DNA from: Acidovorax sp. GBBC 1281
GTDB lineage: Bacteria > Pseudomonadota > Gammaproteobacteria > Burkholderiales > Burkholderiaceae_C
Assembly: GCF_028473645.1 (NCBI RefSeq)
Contig: NZ_CP097269.1
Location: 3,304,001 to 3,368,000 of the forward strand
Direction: 5' to 3'
DNA length: 64,000 nucleotides
The notes beneath the pieces are model-generated. The model was not told the origin of the DNA and made no database searches. It saw only the letters and a list, made by a program, of their open reading frames with translations. A program made the position numbers and the translations under genes. Shown here piece after piece: positions 8,366 through 16,725 of the stretch. How positions within the stretch are numbered: position 1 is the first letter of the stretch; each line of letters begins with the position of its first letter.

Positions 8366-9382
8366 TCAATCCCCGCCGCCGTCCCCGCCCCCATCGCCGT
8401 CGCTCTCCGGCGCCTGCGAATCGTCCGGGCCATTGCCATCGTCGCCACCCCGGCTGCCGCGCTTGTTGCGGCCCCGGGCTTCCTTCTTGGCGGCACGCAG
8501 GGCCTCCTGCCGGGCGCCCTCGGCCTGCCAGACCTCGAACTCCTCGGGCGTCTCCAGCGTGATGCGGCCCAGGATGGCGGTGCGGAAGTCCGTCATCACC
8601 AGCTCAGCCGCCTTTTGCAGGTTGACGCGCCCACCCGCCATGATGGCGCCGCGCTTGCGGGCCACGGCCTCCAGGATCTCTTCGTCCTGCAGGTTGCCCA
8701 CGGCGCCCGCCGGCAGGCCCAGCTTGTAGCGCGCCTCCATCAGCGGCACGTAGTGCTGCTTGAGGTAGCCGATCAGTTCCAGCGCCACCTCTTCCTCATC
8801 GTAGGCATTGCGGCCGATGGCGCCGCTGGCGGCCAGCTTGAAGCCGCTTTCGGGCACGGTGATGCGCGGCCACAGCATGCCGGGCGTGTCCCACAGGTAG
8901 AAGTCGTCGGCCAGCGTGATGCGCTGCTCCAGCTTCGTGATGCCGGCCTCGTCGCCCGTCTTGGCCTGGCTTTTCTGGCTGAGCGTGTTGATGAGCGTGG
9001 ACTTGCCCACGTTGGGAATGCCGCAGATCAGCACCCGCATCGGCTTGGCCATGCCGCCGCGCTGCGGCGCCAACTGGTGGCAGGCGTCGATGAGGCGCCG
9101 CGCCGGCGCGGGCTCGGAGGCATCGAGCGCGATGGCGCGCGTCTCCGACCGGGCGTTGTACCAGTCGAGCCACAGCGGCGTGCGCGCGGGGTCGGCCACG
9201 TCCTGCTTATTGAGCACCTTGACCGCCGGCTTGTGCCCGGTCAGCTCGGCCAGCAACGGGTTGCTACTGGAGCCGGGCAGGCGCGCATCCAGCAGTTCGA
9301 TCACCACGTCGATGTCCTTGATGCGCTCGCCGATCGCCTTGCGCGTGAGGTGCATGTGACCGGGAAACCACTGGATGGCCAT
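8366..9382 (-). CDS. rbgA: Ribosome biogenesis GTPase YlqF/RbgA
   Basis: 338-residue circularly permuted GTPase: the G4 motif NKQD (residues 58-61) precedes the G1 P-loop GIPNVGKST (121-129), and the G3 element DTPGML follows. The N-terminus IQWFPGHMHLTRKAI is the diagnostic YlqF start. RbgA assists late maturation of the 50S subunit. After the C-terminal domain there is a low-complexity tail rich in Gly/Asp (GDGGGDGGGD). It is convergent with the 558-aa gene and divergent from the small membrane protein at 9463. Start at CAT 9380-9382; an upstream in-frame extension would add a non-conserved leader. Confidence 0.93.
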   Translation of the reverse strand: MAIQWFPGHMHLTRKAIGERIKDIDVVIELLDARLPGSSSNPLLAELTGHKPAVKVLNKQDVADPARTPLWLDWYNARSETRAIALDASEPAPARRLIDACHQLAPQRGGMAKPMRVLICGIPNVGKSTLINTLSQKSQAKTGDEAGITKLEQRITLADDFYLWDTPGMLWPRITVPESGFKLAASGAIGRNAYDEEEVALELIGYLKQHYVPLMEARYKLGLPAGAVGNLQDEEILEAVARKRGAIMAGGRVNLQKAAELVMTDFRTAILGRITLETPEEFEVWQAEGARQEALRAAKKEARGRNKRGSRGGDDGNGPDDSQAPESDGDGGGDGGGD

Positions 9383-9462
9383 GGAGAGTCTTTCGCTTTT
9401 TTGAGGGGGTTCGAGGGCGACAAGGATAATCGGCCCTGTCTTCACCTTCCGCATTGGCCTAC

Positions 9463-9708
9463 ATGCCCCTTCCCCCCCCCCCCGTTCACCGCCCCGATCA
9501 GAAGCACGACAAGGAGTTGCTGTTCAAGGGCGTGACCTGCGCGCTCATCGGCCTCATCGTGCTGCTGGCACCCTACGTGGCGCGGTCGTCCAGCGTGGCG
9601 GACATGATGCGGCAGGCCTCCCTGGTGGGCTGGTTCGCCCTGGTGCTGGGCGGCGCGTTCCTCGTGCGCTACGCCATGCGCCGCTATGGGGGCCGTCGGC
9701 GCTACTGA
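9463..9708 (+). CDS. Small inner-membrane protein, 81 aa
   Basis: Two predicted membrane helices: LLFKGVTCALIGLIVLLAPY and GWFALVLGGAFLVRYAM, with a basic C-terminus RRYGGRRRY (positive-inside). No known domain. The N-terminus MPLPPPPVHRPDQ is encoded by a run of twelve Cs (9472-9483) right after the start, a tract long enough for strand slippage. One base lost or gained there would abolish the protein. It overlaps or abuts the next gene, which has its own SD over this gene's stop codon. Confidence 0.7.
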   Translation: MPLPPPPVHRPDQKHDKELLFKGVTCALIGLIVLLAPYVARSSSVADMMRQASLVGWFALVLGGAFLVRYAMRRYGGRRRY

Positions 9709-9721
9709 GGGGAGCAGCGAC

Positions 9722-10051
9722 TTGACGCAGGAAGCCGCCGCCCGCGGGCCGGCCGCCCCGCTCCCGTTCGCTGAGGTGCCCGCCCCCGCGGCCGACCTGC
9801 CCGGGGCGCGAGCGATGTTCGCCACCTTGATCGAGCGCGCTGCGGCGCGGGCCGTCGCGCTGCGCCCGCCCCCGGCCGAACCCACCACCTGCTGCGGCCG
9901 CGGCTGCAACGGCTGCGTGTGGGAGGGCTTTTACGCCGCCGCCCAGTGGTGGCGGCAGGATGCGCTGGAGGCGTTGCAGGCCGCAGCCTCTGCCGTCGCG
10001 CCCTCCGGGCCGACGGCGCGGCCATCCGGCCGCAGCGCCAACGATTTTTAG
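9722..10051 (+). CDS. Oxidoreductase-like N-terminal domain protein
   Basis: Small protein with the Cys motif PTTCCGRGCNGCVWEGFYAAAQWW (CC-x3-C-x2-C), the hallmark of the oxidoreductase-like (PF09791-type) family that in eukaryotes occurs at the N-terminus of mitochondrial proteins; it probably binds a metal or forms disulfides. TTG 9722 is chosen because GGAG (9711-9714) lies seven bases upstream. An ATG at 9686 would overlap the previous gene by 23 bases. The C-terminus after the Cys block is Ala/Pro-rich and probably disordered. Probably co-transcribed with the membrane protein just upstream. Confidence 0.7.
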   Translation: MTQEAAARGPAAPLPFAEVPAPAADLPGARAMFATLIERAAARAVALRPPPAEPTTCCGRGCNGCVWEGFYAAAQWWRQDALEALQAAASAVAPSGPTARPSGRSANDF

Positions 10052-10094
10052 CTTCAGCGCCCGATGGCCTTGAGCGCTTTCGCGCATGCCCACC

Positions 10095-10985
10095 TCAGGC
10101 GAAATGATCGCAGAGAAAATCCACGAAGGCGGTGACCTTGGGGCTCACGAGCCGGCGTGATGCGTGCAGCACCCAGCCTTCGGGTTCCGCCCCCTGCACC
10201 ACGCCCCATTCGACGATGCGCCCGGCGGCCAGGTCCGGCGCCACGGCGGTCCGGGGCACCAGGGCCGGGCCTGCGCCCGCGAGCACCGCGTTCCGGATGA
10301 GCAGCGGGGTCGAGTAGCGCAACAGGGGCTTGGGCAGGTACGTGCGCACGCTGCCGGCCGGGTCGACCACCGTCCAGGCCCCCGCCACGGTGCGGCCCGT
10401 GCGCATGACCGCCGGGAGTTCGATGCCGCCACCGGGTGCTGCGGCATTCGCTGGCGGCAGGGGCCAGTCCGGCGGCGCGACCAGCAGCAACTGGTCGCGC
10501 AAAAAGCAGCGGCCGACCAGCGTGTCGTCCGGCCGCGGATTGAAGCGCACGACGATGTCGTAACCGTCGCCCACCAGATCGACGAGGCGGTCTTCCGCCG
10601 TGACCTCCAGCCGCACCTCGGGGTGCGCGCGCAGAAACGCCGCGCCCAATTGTCCCATCGCCACGTGCGCGAACAGCAACGGTGTGCTGACGCGCAGCAC
10701 GCCGCGCGGCCGGCCGATGCCGGACTTCAGCTCATCGACCACCTGCGTGATCTCGCCGAAAGGATCGGCCGTGCGCGAATGCAAGAGGGCGCCCTCCGGC
10801 GTCAACTGCAATTTGCGGGTGCCCCGCTCGACGAGGCGCACGCCCAGGGCGTCCTCCAGCGCCCGCACGCGGCGGGACAGCGTGGCCTTCGGCACGCCGC
10901 TGGCGCGGCTGGCGCTGCCGAACCCGCCGTGGGTCGCCACCCGGTTGAAATCGGCCAGTGCCGTGATGTCCATGCTTTGTTCCAT
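10095..10985 (-). CDS. LysR-family transcriptional regulator (CrgA-like)
   Basis: 296 residues. N-terminal HTH at about 5-60 (ALADFNRVATHGGFGSAS, VPKATLSRRVRALEDALGV), followed by the effector domain starting at GVLRVSTPLLFAHVAMG. The PKATLSRRV recognition helix and RFNPRPDDTLVGR segment resemble the CrgA/DsdC-like LysR branch. It is divergent from a quinone oxidoreductase gene across 140 bp, the usual arrangement for a LysR regulator and its target; the inducer cannot be predicted. The shared region contains GTCC-N9-GGAC (about 11000-11016) as a possible half-site pair. Confidence 0.85.
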   Translation of the reverse strand: MEQSMDITALADFNRVATHGGFGSASRASGVPKATLSRRVRALEDALGVRLVERGTRKLQLTPEGALLHSRTADPFGEITQVVDELKSGIGRPRGVLRVSTPLLFAHVAMGQLGAAFLRAHPEVRLEVTAEDRLVDLVGDGYDIVVRFNPRPDDTLVGRCFLRDQLLLVAPPDWPLPPANAAAPGGGIELPAVMRTGRTVAGAWTVVDPAGSVRTYLPKPLLRYSTPLLIRNAVLAGAGPALVPRTAVAPDLAAGRIVEWGVVQGAEPEGWVLHASRRLVSPKVTAFVDFLCDHFA

Positions 10986-11125
10986 TGATGAGACGCCATG
11001 TCCAGATTTCTCGGACCATGCACCATTCCTGAGCCACTAAACAATCACGGCGTGGGCAAGCACTGGCCACCGACCGGCCCGCTTCACTGCCCGCTCCCTT
11101 CACCCCATCAGCAAGGAATGCCCCC

Positions 11126-12037
11126 ATGAAAGCAGTACGGTTTCACCAATGCGGTGGCCAAGAGGTTCTGGCCATCGAAGACATCGCGAAGCCCGCGCCC
11201 GGTCCCGGCCAGGTGCGCATCGCGGTCAAAGCGGCAGGCGTCAACCCCATCGACTGGAAACTGCGGGCCGGCTACATGCACGCGATGATGCCCATCGCCA
11301 TGCCCGCCGGCAGCGGGTTCGACGCGGCAGGCATCGTCGATGCCGTGGGCGAAGGCGTGTCCGGCGTGGCCGTGGGCGATGCGGTCTTCGGCAAGGGTAT
11401 CGACACGATGGCCGAATACGCCGTCCTGCAGGAATGGGCCGCGAAGCCCCAGGGGCTGTCTTTCGAAGAAGCCGCAGGCTACCCGGTCGCGGTCGAAACG
11501 GCCACGCGCATCATTGCCGAAGTGGGTGTGAAGCCGGGTGAGACGCTCCTGGTCAGCGGCGCCGCCGGGGGCGTGGGGTCGGCCGTGATCCAGCTGGCCA
11601 AAGCCGCCGGCATCCGCACGATCGGCACCGCCAGCGCCGCCAAGCACGACTACCTGCGCTCGCTGGGCGCCACCCCGACGACCTACGGGCCCGGGCTGGC
11701 CGATCGCGTGGCCGCCCTGGCGCCGCAAGGCGTGCAAGCCGCACTCGACATTGCCGGCTCCGGCGTCATTCCGGAACTGGTGGCGATCACCGGCGACGCA
11801 TCGAAAGTGCTGTCGATCTCCGACCTGTCGGCCCCGCAACACGGCGCCAAAACCTCGTTCGAACCCATGGACGCGGCCCTGGCCAGCAAGGCGCTGGCGG
11901 GTGCGGCATCGCTGTTCACCGCCGGCGCGTTCACCTTGCCGGTCGAGCAGACCTTTCCGCTCAACCGCATCGCCGCCGCGCATGAACTCAGCGCGCAAGG
12001 CCACGTCACCGGACGGCTCGTCATCACCATGAACTGA
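11126..12037 (+). CDS. NADPH:quinone oxidoreductase (zinc-independent MDR)
   Basis: 303-residue medium-chain reductase of the quinone oxidoreductase group. The GroES-like N-terminal domain (PGQVRIAVKAAGVNPIDWKLRAGY) lacks the zinc-ligand Cys/His of alcohol dehydrogenases. The nucleotide-binding motif VSGAAGGVGSAVIQLAK is typical of NADPH-dependent QOR. It reduces quinones or alpha,beta-unsaturated carbonyls. An AGGAA about 10 bases upstream supports ATG 11126. Divergent from the LysR gene and followed at 129 bp by an SDR gene, so a small LysR-controlled detoxification unit is plausible. Confidence 0.88.
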   Translation: MKAVRFHQCGGQEVLAIEDIAKPAPGPGQVRIAVKAAGVNPIDWKLRAGYMHAMMPIAMPAGSGFDAAGIVDAVGEGVSGVAVGDAVFGKGIDTMAEYAVLQEWAAKPQGLSFEEAAGYPVAVETATRIIAEVGVKPGETLLVSGAAGGVGSAVIQLAKAAGIRTIGTASAAKHDYLRSLGATPTTYGPGLADRVAALAPQGVQAALDIAGSGVIPELVAITGDASKVLSISDLSAPQHGAKTSFEPMDAALASKALAGAASLFTAGAFTLPVEQTFPLNRIAAAHELSAQGHVTGRLVITMN

Positions 12038-12166
12038 CGGATCGGAGGCCGGGCCCTCACGGCCTGGCCTCTTTCAACCCCATCGATTTCCCCAGCGGCG
12101 CCTGGAAGGCTGCGTGCGGAATCCAACGACCGTCAACCTTCAACCGTCAGGCTACAAGGCCACACC

Positions 12167-12943
12167 ATGGACATCAGCAACAACACCGTCTTGATCACCG
12201 GCGGTTCGTCCGGCATCGGGCTGGAACTGGCGAAGCAGCTTCTGCACCTCGGCAACACCGTGATCGTCACCGGCCGCAATCCCACCAAGCTGGCGGCCGT
12301 GAGCCGCTCGCTACCCGGCATCCACACCCGGGTTTGCGACGTGGTCGACCCCGCGTCCATCCGCGCGATGCACCAGACGCTGCCCCAGGAGTTTCCGGCA
12401 CTGAACGTCGTCATCCACTGCGCCGGCATCATGCGAAAGATCAATCTCCAGAGCCCCACGGACGATCTGCAAGGCCTGACCCAGGAGGTCGAAACGAATC
12501 TGAAAGGCACCCTCTGGGTCAACCAGGTGTTCCTGCCCCACCTGAAAAAGCAGCCACGCGCGGCGATCGTCAACGTGTCTTCGGGATTGGCCTTCGTGCC
12601 CATGGCCATCGCGCCCATCTACTGCGCGACCAAGGCGGGCCTGCATGCCTATACACGGTCGCTGCGACTGCAGCTCAAACGCACCCGCGTGCAGGTCTTC
12701 GAGCTGGCGCCACCGGGCACGGATACCTCGCTGTTCTCGGGCGATTTCACCAATGAAGATGTGGGCGGCGTCACCCCGATGCCGGTCGAAACCCTGGTGA
12801 AGCATGCCTTGGCCGGGCTGCGGAAAGACAAGCTCGAGATTCGGCCGGGTTTGAGCAACGTGTTGAAGATCGCATCGCGCATCGCACCGAATTTCATGTT
12901 CGCGCAGTTGGGCAAGTCGGTGGATTTGATGCGGGACCACTGA
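12167..12943 (+). CDS. Short-chain dehydrogenase/reductase (DltE-like)
   Basis: 258 residues, classical SDR: cofactor motif TGGSSGIG (residues about 11-18), NVVIHCAGIM for the NNAG position, catalytic Ser in VNVSSG and YCATK (Tyr/Lys). The arrangement and the APPGTDT segment resemble DltE-type oxidoreductases. The substrate is unknown. Same direction as the upstream quinone reductase, so possibly in one unit with it. Confidence 0.87.
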   Translation: MDISNNTVLITGGSSGIGLELAKQLLHLGNTVIVTGRNPTKLAAVSRSLPGIHTRVCDVVDPASIRAMHQTLPQEFPALNVVIHCAGIMRKINLQSPTDDLQGLTQEVETNLKGTLWVNQVFLPHLKKQPRAAIVNVSSGLAFVPMAIAPIYCATKAGLHAYTRSLRLQLKRTRVQVFELAPPGTDTSLFSGDFTNEDVGGVTPMPVETLVKHALAGLRKDKLEIRPGLSNVLKIASRIAPNFMFAQLGKSVDLMRDH

Positions 12944-13010
12944 GCCGGGCGAGCGATCTTTGCCGCCAATGTGTGCAACGGCGCGGCCAGGAGCCTTTCC
13001 CGTCCACCCG

Positions 13011-13475
13011 TCAGACAGCGTTCGACTTCGGTGATGGACCGCCGCCCCTCTCACGCCAATCTGGCTGCGGCCCAGGCCGCGTATAGCCCCACACCCGAAT
13101 GACTCCCGCTTCCACGGAATAGGGAATGTCGTGGCGCTTGAGGACCTCTTGCAGCCACTGTGCCGAGGCCGCTTGAAGCTCGATCCACTCCCACTCCGCG
13201 ACCGGATGAAGGTGGTAATAGAACTCGCCGTCCCATGCAGTACAGAACTTCGGTGGCGCGAAAACGCTGCGGCCCCGGAACTGGGGATGCTGCTCGACCG
13301 GTGCCGCGAGCATCTCGGCACGCAGCTCCGCCCATTTGGTGTGATTGAGCGCCGGATACAGCTCCCCGCGCTGGACCATGGCTGACAAGCGCTTCATGTC
13401 TTCATCGGTTGGGCGAGGCGTTGCCTTGCCATCCCAATTGCGCAGACGGGTCACATGGCTCTCCGAAATTTCCAT
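13011..13475 (-). CDS. DUF6678-like protein, 154 aa
   Basis: Cytosolic protein with the run NHTKWAELRAEMLAA, then CTAWDGEFYYHLHPVAEWEWIEL, then RHDIPYSVEAGVIRVWGYTRPG. This order of a KW motif, an aromatic central strand and a final RVWGY strand is what I recall for the DUF6678 family, whose members often lie among immunity-like accessory genes. That assignment is from memory of the family. Function unknown. GC content and codon use begin to fall here relative to the upstream genes, marking the left side of an accessory patch. Confidence 0.65.
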   Translation of the reverse strand: MEISESHVTRLRNWDGKATPRPTDEDMKRLSAMVQRGELYPALNHTKWAELRAEMLAAPVEQHPQFRGRSVFAPPKFCTAWDGEFYYHLHPVAEWEWIELQAASAQWLQEVLKRHDIPYSVEAGVIRVWGYTRPGPQPDWRERGGGPSPKSNAV

Positions 13476-13569
13476 CGTTCAGTCCAATCGCAGGCAACGA
13501 TGCACGCCACGATAACGACGCCTGCAGCAGGTCCGGGTTCCTATCGCTGCGCGCCAACTCAAAGGTGCC

Positions 13570-14142
13570 TCACACGCTCACCGAGCCCCTGAACCCTCGG
13601 GCAGCGTAGTAAGACTCGGCCCCGTTGTGGTACACGAAGACCCTGCCGTAGCGCCTGTCGCAAAACAGCGCGCCGCCGAGTTGTCTGATTTCCGGCGGCG
13701 TGGCGACCCAGCTGGAAGTCTTGCGGTCGAACTCCCCGAACTGCTGAAGCGTCCGGTATTCGTCCTCCGTCAGCAGCGAGATGCCCATGGCAGCGGCCAC
13801 GTCCTCCGCGTTGTTCTCTGGCTTGTTCTGCTTGCGGGCATTCCATGCCGCTGCGTCATAGCAGAGGCTTCTGCGACCCTGGGGGCTTTCAGCGGCGCAG
13901 TCGCAGAAAACGCAGGCGCCAGTGGCATCCGCTGTTCCGATGACATCGGGTTCGCCTCCTGTGGCCTCCATGGCGTGGAGCGCCTTCAGCTTTTCGGGGT
14001 TGCTTTGCAAACGCGCATGGACGTGGGCCCAATCGACACCCGGGTGCCTGTGAGTGTTCTGCTGGAACCGCTGCTGCAATGCTTCAAGGATGAGGTCGCC
14101 CTGGTCTGTTTTCACGTCGCTCCACTCCTGTTTGAACATCAT
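13570..14142 (-). CDS. DUF4256 domain-containing protein
   Basis: 190 residues matching the DUF4256 pattern over its full length: LLEALQ-type N-terminal helix, THRHPGVDWAHVHARL, MEATGGEPDVIG, CDCAAESPQGRRSLCYD, NKPENNAEDVAAAMGI, SSWVATPPEIRQLGGALFCD and VFVYHNGAESYYAARGFRG. The family is widespread and usually single-gene; no biochemical function is known to me. The Cys/Asp-rich FCDCAAESP element and invariant Tyr/His residues could be catalytic. Start ATG at 14142 (two consecutive ATGs). Confidence 0.9.
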   Translation of the reverse strand: MMFKQEWSDVKTDQGDLILEALQQRFQQNTHRHPGVDWAHVHARLQSNPEKLKALHAMEATGGEPDVIGTADATGACVFCDCAAESPQGRRSLCYDAAAWNARKQNKPENNAEDVAAAMGISLLTEDEYRTLQQFGEFDRKTSSWVATPPEIRQLGGALFCDRRYGRVFVYHNGAESYYAARGFRGSVSV

Positions 14143-14217
14143 TTTTGCCAGCGGATGCGTGCATGAGGTCTGAACGTCTGCTGACCTCGTGTTGATTCTG
14201 CTTGACCTTGCAACGGC

Positions 14218-14700
14218 TCAATGCACCCGAAGCACCTCAAACTGCTGCCGGCTCGGAGCGAGATGTATCGACACTTCATCCCCCTCGCATTTACCCAGCA
14301 TGGCCTTGCCCAAAGGGGCTTCGCAGCTGATGACCTGAACGAGCTGACCGCCGCTGACCAACTTCATGCTGCCCCCATCCGGGCCGAGAAAGATCTGCTG
14401 CTCCTTGTCGTCGGAATCGACCAGGCAGACCAGCGCACCGAGCTGTATGCCTTTGCTGACGTCGTAGGGGCGCGGGCGGAATTGGCGCCAATGGGCCAGC
14501 GCCTGGCGGATGGCTTCGGCGCGCCGAGCCTGGCCGGTCGCCAGATAGGCGGCTTCAAGCCCTAAGGTGTCGTATTTGTTCTCGGCGATGTTTTCTTCGT
14601 GGGTCGCCGTTTCATGGGCCGCCCGCATTGCCTGCTCGGTTTGCAGCAGGTCTTCTGAGAGCCGTTCCAACACCTGCTGCTGCAGCAAAAATTTATCCAT
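14218..14700 (-). CDS. GreA/GreB-like C-terminal domain protein
   Basis: 160 residues. An N-terminal helical stretch (LLQQQVLERLSEDLLQTEQAMRAAHETAT) is followed by a beta domain beginning IQLGALVCLVDSDDKEQQIFLGPDGG and ending APLGKAMLGKCEGDEVSIH, which matches the FKBP-like C-terminal domain of GreA/GreB (SPLGKALLGK-type motif). The N-terminal coiled coil lacks the acidic tip loop of true cleavage factors, so it may bind RNA polymerase without stimulating cleavage, like other Gre-fold regulators. ATG 14700 is chosen; a TTG two codons upstream is possible. Belongs to the lower-GC accessory patch. Confidence 0.75.
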   Translation of the reverse strand: MDKFLLQQQVLERLSEDLLQTEQAMRAAHETATHEENIAENKYDTLGLEAAYLATGQARRAEAIRQALAHWRQFRPRPYDVSKGIQLGALVCLVDSDDKEQQIFLGPDGGSMKLVSGGQLVQVISCEAPLGKAMLGKCEGDEVSIHLAPSRQQFEVLRVH

Positions 14701-14751
14701 GATCAAAGTGAGGCATGTCGAACGAGCGGTGGGCAGGTCTTGATTGTGAAG

Positions 14752-14811
14752 GGCTCCAACAGCCTTCGAACGCTCCCGTTGGCCGCGGGGTTAACTTCAG
14801 CGATGGGAGCG
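14752..14811. other. Possible degenerate attC-like recombination site
   Basis: About 60 bp with GCTCCAAC at one end and GATGGGAGC at the other, an inner CCCG/CGGG hairpin and a TTAACTTCAGCG segment resembling the L'-R' side of integron attC sites. A perfect 7-bp inverted repeat CGCTCCC/GGGAGCG (14771-14777, 14805-14811) is included. The conserved core triplets (AAC/GTT) are not both intact, so this is a weak call. It lies between divergent accessory genes. Confidence 0.2.
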
Positions 14812-14926
14812 ATGCCGCAGCTCAATCGGCTAAGCCATTGGCAGAATTGACCAATCACCCGACGCTTGGCATTGGCCTCACTCAGGGGACTCCATCAACA
14901 AAAGACGCTCGGATAGAGTGACGGAT

Positions 14927-15499
14927 ATGCGTCCTGATCCCCTTGCCTGGTGGCATTCTGAGTTCGGAGAGATTGCGCCTCGCGGGCATCTTCTGCGTCG
15001 CGCTCTCAGCGCGCAATGGGTGCGGTTTCATTCACTCCCTGAATCGAAGCGGTACGCTGAGTCGCTGGACGAATACGCCGAAATTGAACATCGACATTGT
15101 CTCGTCGCATCAGCGCTCTTCAGCGCCAACGAGCCCTTGTACGTCTTTCGCGCGCTTGGCGAGGAAGCCAGGCTGCGTGGAAAGGCCAAGCATCAGCTTG
15201 CCGGGAGCCAATTCAGAGAGGCCGTTGCTGTGATGCAGCCCGAAAGTCTTGGGCAGGACGAAGAGGATCGAATGTATGTCCGGGCTTTGGTTTCCCACTG
15301 GAAACCCGATTTCTTCGAAGCTGCGATTCGCCTACTCGCAGACTGGAAAGCGGTGGGCATCTCGTTTGTTTCTCCGGCGACTAAGAACATTTTCTGTCCC
15401 TACGACGGTGGGATGGACGTCTTCACGCACTCCATCGCACCCGAAGAGCTTCGTGCCCGCTTTACGGACTGGCTATCGCCCCGTCCGGACGGTCTATGA
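14927..15499 (+). CDS. Hypothetical protein of accessory patch, 190 aa
   Basis: Soluble protein of unknown function. ARGHLLRRALSAQWVRFHSLPESKRYAES near the N-terminus is a motif I associate with a family of short accessory or immunity-like proteins found next to genes such as DUF4256, but I cannot name a domain. The C-terminus contains GISFVSPATKNIFCPYDGGMDVF. ATG 14927 preceded by AGAG is preferred; a GTG at 14918 would add three residues. Base composition is clearly less GC-rich than the catabolic genes that follow. Confidence 0.7.
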   Translation: MRPDPLAWWHSEFGEIAPRGHLLRRALSAQWVRFHSLPESKRYAESLDEYAEIEHRHCLVASALFSANEPLYVFRALGEEARLRGKAKHQLAGSQFREAVAVMQPESLGQDEEDRMYVRALVSHWKPDFFEAAIRLLADWKAVGISFVSPATKNIFCPYDGGMDVFTHSIAPEELRARFTDWLSPRPDGL

Positions 15500-15588
15500 A
15501 CGACGGCTTGGGGCCAAAGCGAACGTCCGTCTCAACCGAAATTGGCCATACGTGACAGACCTTGAAGCCGCTAATCATTCAGGCCAAT

Positions 15589-16503
15589 CTAACTTCTTAC
15601 ATTAACTCCCCCACTCTCCCCCACCACCCAATCCCTGAACGCCTTCACCAACGGCGCCTCCGCCCGCGCCTCCGGATACACCAGGTAATACGCATCGCCG
15701 CTGGTCAGCACTGTCGCCGACAACTCCACCAAGCTCCCCGCCGCCAGCTCCGGCTCGATCAAGAACCGCGGCAGCAGCGCCGCCCCCAGCCCCGACACCG
15801 CCGCCTGCGCAATCATGGCGAACTGCTCGTGCCGTGGCCCGCGCAGCGCCAGGCTGGTGGGGGCGCCCACCAATTCGAACCATTCCGACCACTGCGTAGG
15901 CCGCGTGCTCTGCTGCAGCAGCACCACGCGCGCCAGGTCTTGTGGGGTATGGATGCCGTGCTGGCTTTGGTAGCCGGGGCTGCACACGGGCACCACCTCT
16001 TCGTGCATGAGGTATTCGCACACCGCGCCGGCCCAGTGGGGCGTGCCGAAGTGGATGGCGGCGTCGAACGGGGTGCCCGCAAAGTCGAACGGCTCGGAGC
16101 GCGCCGCAAAATTGACCGTCACTTCCGGGTGCAGCGCCATGAAACCGCCCAGGCGCGGGATGAGCCAGCGGGTGCCCAGGGTGGGCAGCACGGCCAGGTT
16201 GAGCAGGCCGTCGGTGCTGCTGAAGGCCATGGCCTTTTGCGTGATGGCCGACAGCTGCTGCAGCACGCCCTGCAGATCGGCGGCGTAGACGCGGCCGGCG
16301 TCGGTGAGCACCACGCGCTGGCGCACGCGGTGGAACAGGGCGGTGCCCAGTTGCGCCTCCAGCTGGCGGATCTGGCGCGAGACGGCGCTCTGGGTCAGGT
16401 GCAGTTCTTCGGCCGCGCGCGACACGCTGTGGTGGCGGGCGGCGGCTTCGAAGGCCAACAGGTCGGCCATGGAGGGGAGAAAGGCGCGGCGCAACAAGGT
16501 CAT
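15589..16503 (-). CDS. LysR-family regulator (GcvA-like) of the amino-acid catabolic cluster
   Basis: 304 residues. HTH at about 8-65 (LLAFEAAARHHSVSRAAEELHLTQSAVSRQIRQLEAQLG), then the periplasmic-binding-like effector domain from LLNLAVLPTLGTRWLIPRL. The LxxFEAAARH and LTQSAVSRQI wording is GcvA-like. Divergent from the aldehyde dehydrogenase gene over 222 bp that include a perfect dyad GACTTGAT-N11-ATCAAGTC (16582-16608), a likely operator. Expected to respond to an amino acid or intermediate of the adjacent pathway. Start CAT 16501-16503 (MTLLRR) is the ATG nearest the HTH. Confidence 0.88.
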   Translation of the reverse strand: MTLLRRAFLPSMADLLAFEAAARHHSVSRAAEELHLTQSAVSRQIRQLEAQLGTALFHRVRQRVVLTDAGRVYAADLQGVLQQLSAITQKAMAFSSTDGLLNLAVLPTLGTRWLIPRLGGFMALHPEVTVNFAARSEPFDFAGTPFDAAIHFGTPHWAGAVCEYLMHEEVVPVCSPGYQSQHGIHTPQDLARVVLLQQSTRPTQWSEWFELVGAPTSLALRGPRHEQFAMIAQAAVSGLGAALLPRFLIEPELAAGSLVELSATVLTSGDAYYLVYPEARAEAPLVKAFRDWVVGESGGVNVRS

Positions 16504-16581
16504 GCTCCAAGGGAATGACTCTGCGCAGGGCATTGCCGGCCAGCGCAGATTCGACTAGGGCAAGGGTTTTCACCAACCCAG

Positions 16582-16608
16582 GACTTGATTCCATTTTTAC
16601 ATCAAGTC
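16582..16608. promoter_or_regulatory. Likely LysR operator between divergent genes
   Basis: Perfect inverted repeat GACTTGAT (16582-16589) and ATCAAGTC (16601-16608) separated by 11 bp, with an AT-rich spacer, in the 222-bp region shared by the LysR gene and the aldehyde dehydrogenase gene. Size and position fit a LysR recognition/activation site. Confidence 0.55.
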
Positions 16609-16725
16609 GTTCCGTTATTTTGCTATGCAGGCGGGCGCGATTGGGGGATATTGGCGCACGCTTTCTTGCTTCTTTTCTTCGTCGCGTTTTACCGTTCTTG
16701 TTTTTTGACTGCGAGCACTACCGCC

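Noticed and set aside
14715..14921. 68-codon open frame between the Gre-like and the 190-aa gene
   Set aside because: No RBS, no domain, overlaps the foldable attC-like site and reads like intergenic DNA.
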